A DNA stretch of 64,000 bases from Polaribacter sp. WD7 (GTDB lineage: Bacteria; Bacteroidota; Bacteroidia; Flavobacteriales; Flavobacteriaceae), in NCBI RefSeq assembly GCF_003335085.1, contig NZ_QPEJ01000013.1:6654-70653 (forward strand), written 5' to 3'. Of this stretch, positions 15,842 through 21,745 are shown piece after piece. Made by a program: the position numbers and the translations under genes. The notes under the pieces are model-generated. The model had not been told where the DNA came from and did no database searches. It saw nothing but the letters and a program-made list of their open reading frames with translations. The first letter of the stretch is position 1, and the number at the start of each line of letters is the position of its first letter.

Positions 15842-15967
15842 AACGTTTCTGTATAAGCTTTGTTGCGGGTTTGTCAAGCTAAAAGTAAGTAAATAATTAC
15901 TGATTAGAAAGTCCGCGAGGACTTTCCCAAGTAGGCAACTAGCTAGCAATAAAGCTTATACCTTGTT
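15842..15967 (-). repeat. attC-like site O (3' of cassette 15)
   Basis: Arms TATAAGCTTTGTTGC and GCAATAAAGCTTATA are complementary except for one G facing T; tip hairpin GAAAGTCC-GCGA-GGACTTTC. The core opens cassette 15 with GTTGGGCTT, matched by AAGCCCAAC at 16573-16581. Confidence 0.86.
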
Positions 15968-15982
15968 GGGCTTTCGTACTTT

Positions 15983-16288
15983 TTATTTGATCTCTCTTTT
16001 TAACTCTTCAGGGTTCTGTCTAGTGTCAAAGACTGTAATTATTTCAATTTCTTCTTTCTCAAAATTTATTCTATAATAAAATGTCGTTTGTTTTGTTACA
16101 ACACATTTATACAAATTTTCAAATTCAAAAGATTTCGGACAACTTTCAGGCTGAGCTGATATTTGCTCAATCTTGTCAGTCAATTTTGAAATAAATTTAT
16201 CTTTTGTCTTTAAATTCCAATTTTCTAGTAGATATTCAGAAAGGTTTAAAAGCTTTTCTTCCGCAAGTTCCGATAAGAATACTTTCAT
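15983..16288 (-). CDS. RelE/ParE-family toxin, cassette 15
   Basis: The 101-residue protein has the ParE/RelE fold layout: MKVFLSELAEEKLLNLSEYL, a long helix (KTKDKFISKLTDKIEQI), the PxxCPKS turn, and C-terminal strands with TFYYRINFEKEEIEIITVFDTRQNP. Such toxins cleave ribosome-bound mRNA or poison gyrase. It follows its presumed antitoxin by three bases. Toxin-antitoxin pairs are known to stabilise large cassette arrays, so this cassette may help prevent loss of the array. Confidence 0.85.
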   Translation of the reverse strand: MKVFLSELAEEKLLNLSEYLLENWNLKTKDKFISKLTDKIEQISAQPESCPKSFEFENLYKCVVTKQTTFYYRINFEKEEIEIITVFDTRQNPEELKREIK

Positions 16289-16291
16289 TCA

Positions 16292-16510
16292 CTACGAAAT
16301 TTTCTTAAGAAAAGATTCATACGAAACTCTTTTACCTCTATCAAGTTCTTCAATTCCGTTTTTAATTTCCTTTTGTTCTGATACAGTTAATTCATTCCAA
16401 AAGTCTTTTTTCTCTTTATTTACAAAATCAGATACACGTTGAATAAATTCAGAATTTTCATTTTCTAATATAATTTTCAATAATTCTAACTTTGTTGCTT
16501 GTATATCCAT
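16292..16510 (-). CDS. Antitoxin of the RelE/ParE pair, cassette 15
   Basis: From the ATG at 16510 the protein is about 72 residues (MDIQATKLELLKIILENEN), a length and context typical of antitoxins paired with ParE-like toxins. The C-terminal portion FWNELTVSEQKEIKNGIEEL followed by GKRVSYESFLKK is common to addiction-module antitoxins of Bacteroidota. An earlier ATG at 16528 is possible. It lies upstream of the toxin in the usual antitoxin-first order. Confidence 0.8.
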   Translation of the reverse strand: MDIQATKLELLKIILENENSEFIQRVSDFVNKEKKDFWNELTVSEQKEIKNGIEELDRGKRVSYESFLKKIS

Positions 16511-16578
16511 TCTAAAAATTTTCAACAAATTTACGAAAAATATTCTTTCACTTTCGATTGTCCTTGGGTATGAAGCCC

Positions 16579-16702
16579 AACGGTTTTGTACATGAAAAAG
16601 TTGCGATTAAAGAGTACGGCAATTTTCCGCAGGAAAATTCCGTATTTAAAATGGCAACAATTTTGATGTAACCAAAAATAGCAATTTTTTATGTACGTTG
16701 TT
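16579..16702 (-). repeat. attC-like site P (3' of cassette 16)
   Basis: Arms TGTACATGAAAAAGTTGC and GCAATTTTTTATGTAC form the stem. The tip holds GGCAATTTTCC-GCA-GGAAAATTCC, an alternative hairpin. The core opens cassette 16 with GTTAGCAAAA, matched by TTTTGCTAAC at 17205-17214. Confidence 0.83.
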
Positions 16703-17211
16703 AGCAAAAGCGGTTTTTCTTATAATTCCATATTTTTTTGAGTTTCCGAACTTCTTTATTTTTTAATTTTTTCCATTTTCAAACGTTTCAAATCCGCAAG
16801 AGGCTCAATTCCATTTACTTTAAGATAAAGATTTTTCAGGTTTTTACGATTTAATCAATACTATAACTTTAGTATTTCAAACGTTATAATTCCGCAAGAA
16901 ACTCAATTTCAATTTCTTTAAACTAAGAATTTTTCAGATTTTGACGAATTTTCCAGAAACATAACTTTTGTTTTCAGCGTTGTAAAATTCCGCGTTTTAA
17001 AATAAGAGGAGAGTATTCAAGAGCTTTTTATGAAAAAATATTCCGCCACAACTAGAAAAATGAATTGATTGTAAAAACGATTTAATTTTTCAAAATTCAC
17101 AATGTATTTTCAAATACAAAATTCAAGAGTTTCAGATTTAAAGAGAGAGATTTGAGCAATGTTTTTAGATATAAACCTATGCGTTTCTGGCTTCACTCAG
17201 CAGTTTTTGCT
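16703..17211 (-). other. Cassette 16: no evident protein-coding gene
   Basis: About 510 bp between sites P and Q hold no frame of 60 or more codons on either strand. A degenerate direct duplication of roughly 73 bp is visible: 16777-16849 and 16875-16947 both begin TTTCAAACGTT(T/A), continue with TCCGCAAGA and CTCAATT, and end in a TTTTTCAG...ACGA stretch. The ends match like those of every other cassette, so it should be mobile. It may carry a small RNA, a promoter or a decayed gene. Confidence 0.6.
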
Positions 17212-17335
17212 AACGTGTTTGTGTATGCTTTGTTGCGTTGGTTTAGCGTAAAATTAGCAAAAAAATACTGAATAGAAAATCCGCGAGGATTTTCGTAAGT
17301 TGGCTAAAAGAAAGCAATAAAATATACACGTTGTT
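17212..17335 (-). repeat. attC-like site Q (3' of cassette 17)
   Basis: Arms TGTATGCTTTGTTGC and GCAATAAAATATACA; tip hairpin GAAAATCC-GCGA-GGATTTTC. The core opens cassette 17 with GTTGTGTGCA, matched by TGCACACAAC at 17915-17924. This is a near-copy of site A, 16 kb away, which serves an unrelated cassette. Confidence 0.87.
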
Positions 17336-17351
17336 GTGTGCAGGCTTTTTT

Positions 17352-17642
17352 TTATCCGCCTTTTGTCCATTCCTTTTTTGATGAATTATAAGTTTTAGAT
17401 TCTCCAATACTTAATCCAAACCAAACTATATAAGTCGAGTCAGTTTTTTTCTCGTAGAAAGCTTTACTATTTTCAAGTTCAACTAATCCAATTTCAGAGA
17501 CATTTTTCGGCAATCTATTTTTTTCCGTTTTAAATTGTTCTACTTTTTCAATTATTAATTCAGCGTATTTTTCTCGTTCATTTTCCACGCTACAACTAAA
17601 AACTGAAGATAATAATACACAAATAAATATTTTAAATTTCAT
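17352..17642 (-). CDS. Small lipoprotein, cassette 17
   Basis: The protein is about 96 residues, beginning MKFKIFICVLLSSVFSCSVE, a lipoprotein signal with lipobox VFSC. The mature part is a short helical segment followed by a small strand-rich end (YIVWFGLSIGESKTY). A GTG two codons upstream (17648) is an alternative start. The gene overlaps the stop of the upstream membrane-protein gene by 11 bp, indicating coupled translation. No family was recognised. Confidence 0.7.
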   Translation of the reverse strand: MKFKIFICVLLSSVFSCSVENEREKYAELIIEKVEQFKTEKNRLPKNVSEIGLVELENSKAFYEKKTDSTYIVWFGLSIGESKTYNSSKKEWTKGG

Positions 17643-17895
17643 TCTCACTTTTTTGTTTTAAAATCCGTTTTCTGTAAATCATAAGACCGATAATTGTCAG
17701 TCCACAAAGAATTGCTAAAATGTGAAAAGTTCTAATTGCGTTACATAAATCAATTCCAGAAACGATTGAAATACAATCCGTTAATTCACGTGTTTCATAT
17801 TTTAAACTAACCATTGAATTTAAAGCCATAAATTCAAATAATAGAATTCCAATTATTAGTAAAATCAAGGTAATTATGTAAATTGCTTTTCTCAA
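17632..17895 (-). CDS. Two-span membrane protein, cassette 17, first gene
   Basis: This 87-residue protein has hydrophobic spans at about residues 4-30 and 57-76, separated by a short periplasmic loop containing two Cys residues (TDCISIVSGIDLCNAIR) that could form a disulphide. The C-terminus is basic (YRKRILKQKSENEI), consistent with a cytoplasmic end. It is co-transcribed with the overlapping lipoprotein gene. Function is unknown. Confidence 0.65.
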   Translation of the reverse strand: MRKAIYIITLILLIIGILLFEFMALNSMVSLKYETRELTDCISIVSGIDLCNAIRTFHILAILCGLTIIGLMIYRKRILKQKSENEI

Positions 17896-17921
17896 TTATT
17901 CTCGGTTTTTAGCTTGCACAC

Positions 17922-18106
17922 AACGGTCTTGTATATGGCTCGTAGCGTGTAAATTAGCGATTAATTTTCGGTTGAACACGAGCCAGATTTTTTAATTTTC
18001 TTATTATCTTTTTTATCAATAAGCCAAATTAAAAAATTTGGCGGACTTGCAAATATGCCTTAACTTCTATTAATCAACTAATTAGCTATGAGCTATATAC
18101 GTTGTT
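17922..18106 (-). repeat. attC-like site R (3' of cassette 18), long subtype
   Basis: This 185-bp site shares its inner part with site K (a CAAATTAAAAAATTTGGCG-like palindrome). Arms TATATGGCTCGTAGC and GCTATGAGCTATATA pair with exactly the two conserved G-versus-A differences. The core opens cassette 18 with GTTAGCAAC, matched by GTTGCTAAC at 19080-19088. Confidence 0.82.
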
Positions 18107-18123
18107 AGCAACTGGCTTTATTC

Positions 18124-19035
18124 CTAATCTTGGCTAACTATTTCTAATACGTTTCCATCAAAATCAACTCTGGCAGAAACTGAACCGATTGTCATTCCGC
18201 CAAATCCATTTTCCGCTCTATATTTTGTTATTACAAAAATGGAATTTCCGTCATCTCTAAACCTTGTTTCGATATGTTCGTAACTATCTGGGTTTCGACA
18301 ATTTTCTTTTATCATTCTGGAAAGTTTTGGATGCGAACCATCCCAAGCACTAAATTGCTTTTCGATGTTTTCCTTGCGATTTTTATTTATTTCTTCTTGT
18401 TTTCTTCTTTCAGCTTCTAATTCTCTTGCAATTTTTTCTTGTTCTTTCTTCTGAGCTATCTCTTTAATTATTTTTTCTCTCTCTGGTGCTTGAGTTTTCA
18501 TTAAAGCAATAAATTCTGTGTTTAATGAATTTTGAGTTAAATATTTTTTTGTTAGCTGGTCATTCGTTAATTGTTCAAATTCTTGTTCAGTCATTGCGAC
18601 TAAAGTTTCTTTGGCAAAATCCTCTGATTTATACTTGTTTAGTTCATTTTCCAATTCGACTGCTTTGTTTTTTGTGGTCGAATATTGACTTTTCGCTTTT
18701 TCAATATAGACTTTGGCAGAGTCAATTTGCCCATTATTTATAAATTCAGATGCTTTTTCTACAACCAAATCCATTTCTGCATCTTTTTCGGCATTAGAAT
18801 TGTCAATGGTAAAACTCGCAATTACAAAACCTACTATTACTGTTGTCCATTTTGCCCAAGAAGGTAAATTCAGCTTGGTTTTTTTTGCAAACAATTCGTA
18901 AGTTGGTGGAAGAATAAATAACCCTAACAGTAAAAAGATTATTCCTGTCAAGAATGATGTGAATAAACCGCCTAAACCTCCGATTAAGAATGTGATTCCA
19001 AAGAACCATTTTAAAATTGTAAGAAATGTTTTCAT
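18124..19035 (-). CDS. Membrane protein with coiled coil and small C-terminal domain, cassette 18
   Basis: The 303-residue protein begins with two closely packed hydrophobic spans (about 5-45, GLGGLFTSFLTGIIFLLLGL) and a third at 62-78. A long Glu/Lys-rich helical region follows (about 85-225, including EKIARELEAERRKQEEINKN). A compact C-terminal domain of about 75 residues contains HPKLSRMIKENCRNPDSYEH and ends in a strand-rich FGGMTIGSVSARVDFDG. That terminal module recurs in proteins of unknown role in mobile DNA. It is the sole gene of its cassette. Confidence 0.65.
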   Translation of the reverse strand: MKTFLTILKWFFGITFLIGGLGGLFTSFLTGIIFLLLGLFILPPTYELFAKKTKLNLPSWAKWTTVIVGFVIASFTIDNSNAEKDAEMDLVVEKASEFINNGQIDSAKVYIEKAKSQYSTTKNKAVELENELNKYKSEDFAKETLVAMTEQEFEQLTNDQLTKKYLTQNSLNTEFIALMKTQAPEREKIIKEIAQKKEQEKIARELEAERRKQEEINKNRKENIEKQFSAWDGSHPKLSRMIKENCRNPDSYEHIETRFRDDGNSIFVITKYRAENGFGGMTIGSVSARVDFDGNVLEIVSQD

Positions 19036-19085
19036 TTGTAATTCAATGTTTGTTTTTTGTTCTGTTGTTTGTTTAGCTTGTTGCT

Positions 19086-19210
19086 AACGGCTCTGTATAA
19101 AGTTTGTTGCGTGTTTTCAAGTTAAAAGTAAGTAAATAATCACTGATTAGAAAATTCGCTAGAATTTTCGCAAGTGAGCAAATAGCTAGCAATAAAATTT
19201 ATACGTTGTT
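19086..19210 (-). repeat. attC-like site S (3' of cassette 19)
   Basis: Arms TATAAAGTTTGTTGC and GCAATAAAATTTATA; tip hairpin GAAAATTC-GCTA-GAATTTTC, another compensated variant. The core opens cassette 19 with GTTAGCACCA, matched by TGGTGCTAAC at 20133-20142. Confidence 0.86.
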
Positions 19211-19221
19211 AGCACCAGTTT

Positions 19222-20115
19222 TTATTTTTTAAATTCAGCTATTTGTTGTTTAGCATATTGCTTTGCTCTTTCATCTCCAAATTCAAGTGTTTTTTCATAA
19301 TATTCGATAGCTTTTTTCTTATTTCCTTTCAGTTTGAATCCTTGAGCAATATTTCCAAGAACGATGTAATCTTTTGGGTTTATTTTCTCTGCTCGTAACA
19401 AAGGTTCAATACCTTTATCGTATTCTCCTGTTAGAATATATGTAATTGATAAATTGGATAAACTTTCAATATGATTTGGGTAAAATTCTAAAACTTTATT
19501 TGCTATTTCTCTCATATTTTTTAAAAGTTCGTCATTACCTGTATTGTATAATTGTAACTGATAATTTTGAATATCTAGTAAAAACTCTTTTTCTCCACCA
19601 TCATATTTTTCGTGATTTGTCCATGTCCATTCATTATTGTTTTTGGCTGAAAATTCAATTGTTTTTTTAATTTCCGTTGTAAACTCTGACCAATTTTCAA
19701 GTTCCCCAAAAACATAGATTTTACCAAATCTCATATCAAGTCGATTAGGATAAAGTTTAATTCCTTCATCAATTTTATCAAGTCCCTTTTTTACTTCAGT
19801 TGGGTTATAATAAATCTGACTACCTAAAAATCCAGAATTTTGATTTAAACTATCTTTTAAAACAAGACTTTCGCTATTTGGTTGGTCTGTAGTTAAAGCA
19901 AGAATTTCTTGACGAGACCTCATAAAATGATAATTGAAATAGCTTGTAAAAAGTTCAGCATCTTTAGGATTTTCAGATTTCCATCTTTTCAAAGTTTTCA
20001 ATTGATTTATTGTGTCATTTGTCTCACAGTATTTTTTAAATTCTGATTGATAATCTTGACTAAATCCTATATGTGATATTAAAATCACAATTAAAGTTCC
20101 AAATATTCTTTTCAT
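19222..20115 (-). CDS. Secreted TPR protein, cassette 19
   Basis: The 297-residue protein has a signal peptide (MKRIFGTLIVILISHIGFSQ) and tetratricopeptide repeats in its C-terminal third (LEFYPNHIESLSNLSITYIL, LRAEKINPKDYIVLGNIAQG, then KKAIEYYEKTLEFGD). The N-terminal half is helical and may contain degenerate repeats. TPR proteins act as binding scaffolds; the partner is unknown. This is the cassette nearest the recombinase and starts only about 20 bp inside its boundary, so transcription from the recombinase side could express it. Confidence 0.75.
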   Translation of the reverse strand: MKRIFGTLIVILISHIGFSQDYQSEFKKYCETNDTINQLKTLKRWKSENPKDAELFTSYFNYHFMRSRQEILALTTDQPNSESLVLKDSLNQNSGFLGSQIYYNPTEVKKGLDKIDEGIKLYPNRLDMRFGKIYVFGELENWSEFTTEIKKTIEFSAKNNNEWTWTNHEKYDGGEKEFLLDIQNYQLQLYNTGNDELLKNMREIANKVLEFYPNHIESLSNLSITYILTGEYDKGIEPLLRAEKINPKDYIVLGNIAQGFKLKGNKKKAIEYYEKTLEFGDERAKQYAKQQIAEFKK

Positions 20116-20116
20116 A

Positions 20117-20256
20117 CGTTTTTTAGGGAAATTGGTGCTAACGTGTTATATAAAAATAAAATACACTTTTTATCTTCTCAGTTTTTAGGATAAACAAATG
20201 TTTTATTTACAAACACTAAAATAAGATTCTTTTTAGAATTACACATATTTCTAAGA
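20117..20256 (-). other. Candidate attI-like primary integration site
   Basis: Between the first cassette's start and the recombinase stop lies a segment whose GTT core (minus strand) is at 20140-20142. Next to it the plus strand reads AACGTGTTATATAA, resembling the left half of the attC-like sites (AACGTGTTTGTATAA in site B). There is only an imperfect GTGT...ACAC palindrome here (20143-20166), not the long tip structure. This half-site-only form is what a primary site (attI) looks like compared with attC. The site function is inferred from its position. Confidence 0.5.
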
Positions 20257-21450
20257 TTAATAATTGTTAGAAAAGGCTTTAGTCAACTTTTTTTCAGTGT
20301 TATTTTCTATAATTGATTTTACAGAAATATCTAACGGACTTTTAATTTGTAGTAAGTCCTTCTTACTTACATGAGTATAAATCATTGTAGTTTCTGGTTT
20401 AGAGTGGCCTAACAATTCTTGAATATAACGTAAATCAATTCCGTTTTCCAATAAATGAGTAGCATAACTATGACGCAGCGTATGGGGCGTTACTCGTTTT
20501 TTTATATTAGCAGCCTTAACAGATCGTTTTAAAAAACCTCTAATACTTTCGCTACTGTACTTCATATTTGGTTTTTGACCTTCAGCAAAATAAATTTTAG
20601 GATTGTATGTGCTCAGGTAATTTTGTAATAGAGGAATAATAGTTTCTGCTAAAACTACATTTCTATCTTTGCGTCCTTTTCCATTTTTTACAGCAATTTG
20701 TCGCCTGTCAAAGTCAATATTTTTGAGTTCTAATGCAAGCAATTCTCCTATGCGAAGTCCCGCTGAATAGATGATCGCTAAAATAGCTCTATGCTTTAGG
20801 TTTTTTGTGTAACGTAACAAATCAATTATCTCTTCTTTAGACAATACTGTTGGTAAAATTTTACTCTTTCGAGGACGTTGTAACGTTAATGCTTCAATTT
20901 TACAGTTAGGATAAAAAGCTTTAAATAATTTTAAAGCACTAATAAGTTGTCTTTGACTACTAATACTCATGTTTTTGGGTACAAAGACGTCTTCTATAAA
21001 AAGTTCAATATCTCTATTCGAAAATTCGCAAGCAGGTTTATCATTTAAATATTCAAAAAAATCTGCTATAAAAGTAAAATAAGTTTTAACAGTGCTTTCA
21101 CTATAACGTTTGCCTTTTAAATATTTTATATAAGAGCGAATGATTTTCTTATGTTCTTCTGAAATAGTACGGTTTTTTTTGATGGATTTTTGAGCAATTG
21201 ATGTTTCTAGACTTTTATCTAAAATAAAATTTACACTTGTACCTAAATGTTTTTTTAATACTTCAATAGCGTCTTCAGAAAATAAAACATACCAACCCCT
21301 ATGGTTAACACTCCAAAGGTAACCTAGATCATGTTTTAATTTATTTTTGATAGTGTAATCGTAAGGAAAAGTAACTAAAAGTTGTGTTTTCTTTCGGTGT
21401 AAAACTTTATATAAAGTTAATGTGGAGGTTTGTAATTTGTTGTTATTCAT
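20257..21450 (-). CDS. XerC/D-like tyrosine recombinase (candidate cassette integrase)
   Basis: The 397-residue protein has a phage-integrase catalytic domain with all six expected residues: Arg in AGLRIGELL, Lys in GKGRKDR, HTLRH (His323, Arg326), LGHS (His349) and the nucleophile in MIYTHV (about Tyr358). A SAM-like core-binding domain (about 95-185) precedes it, and an extra N-terminal segment of about 75 residues contains YLWSVNHRGWYVL. Between the Lys patch and HTLRH there is no room for the roughly 30-residue insertion diagnostic of integron IntI proteins. The gene points toward the array, in the same direction as the cassette genes, as in the reversed integron of Treponema denticola. 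It most probably inserts and excises the cassettes; the evidence is position and family, not proof. Confidence 0.85.
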   Translation of the reverse strand: MNNNKLQTSTLTLYKVLHRKKTQLLVTFPYDYTIKNKLKHDLGYLWSVNHRGWYVLFSEDAIEVLKKHLGTSVNFILDKSLETSIAQKSIKKNRTISEEHKKIIRSYIKYLKGKRYSESTVKTYFTFIADFFEYLNDKPACEFSNRDIELFIEDVFVPKNMSISSQRQLISALKLFKAFYPNCKIEALTLQRPRKSKILPTVLSKEEIIDLLRYTKNLKHRAILAIIYSAGLRIGELLALELKNIDFDRRQIAVKNGKGRKDRNVVLAETIIPLLQNYLSTYNPKIYFAEGQKPNMKYSSESIRGFLKRSVKAANIKKRVTPHTLRHSYATHLLENGIDLRYIQELLGHSKPETTMIYTHVSKKDLLQIKSPLDISVKSIIENNTEKKLTKAFSNNY

Positions 21451-21745
21451 AGCAATACAAAAATATAAAAAAACGTAACAATACTAGCAATTAATTTAAA
21501 TAATTATGATAGTTTTTAGATAAATTATAATTGTACCTACTTTAAAACATAATACTATAAAATTAGTTTCCAAAAAACAAATAGACATCGTATTTAAAAA
21601 CAATGTAAGGTGTTGTTTAATAGTGTTATAACAGTTATTTTAACAGTTAGGTATCATTAGAAAAAAGTTTGTAAAACGTACAAAACCTAAAATAAAGATT
21701 ACTTTTGATAGCTGATACTTAATCATATCAATTAAAAATAAGAAA
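21451..21745 (+). promoter_or_regulatory. Intergenic region with leu promoter candidate
   Basis: This space separates the recombinase and leuC genes, which are divergent. A perfect direct repeat TAACAGTTA occurs at 21629-21637 and 21641-21649. TACTTTTG at 21700-21707 fits the Bacteroidota -7 element TAnnTTTG and lies 39 bp before the leuC ATG, but I do not see a TTG at the usual distance upstream. I saw no T-box or leader peptide. Confidence 0.35.

Larger units (their letters stand above)
1305..20142 (-). mobile_element. Integron-like cassette array, 19 complete cassettes
   Basis: Nineteen cassettes (513-2060 bp) lie head to tail with their genes on the minus strand. They are separated by 19 related imperfect palindromes (sites A-S). 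Each cassette opens on the plus strand with GTT plus 6-7 private bases and closes with the reverse complement of those bases ending in AAC. This end match is exact over 9-10 bp in all 19. An attC site in a circular cassette would produce exactly this pattern, because its outer R-box arms are split between the two cassette ends on integration. A tyrosine recombinase gene sits at the gene-5' end of the array. Cassette 1 is the leftmost; cassette 19 is next to the recombinase and would be the most recently acquired under the usual integron polarity. Confidence 0.85.

Noticed and set aside
1322..19210. Repeats considered as a CRISPR array
   Set aside because: Units are 120-190 bp palindromes separated by whole genes of variable length; there are no uniform short spacers and no cas genes.
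1322..19210. Repeats considered as MITEs or REP elements
   Set aside because: There are no target-site duplications flanking individual repeats. The flanking matches are reverse complements between the two ends of each intervening cassette, which fits circular cassette integration and not transposition. All repeats also share one orientation relative to the genes.
20257..21450. Naming the recombinase intI
   Set aside because: The segment between the GKGRKDR and HTLRH boxes is of ordinary XerC/D length, without the IntI-specific addition, so an intI symbol would overstate the evidence.
21601..21660. GTTAGGT and GTGTTG strings upstream of leuC as a further att site
   Set aside because: There are no matching arms or opposite cassette end, so chance occurrence in AT-rich DNA is more likely.
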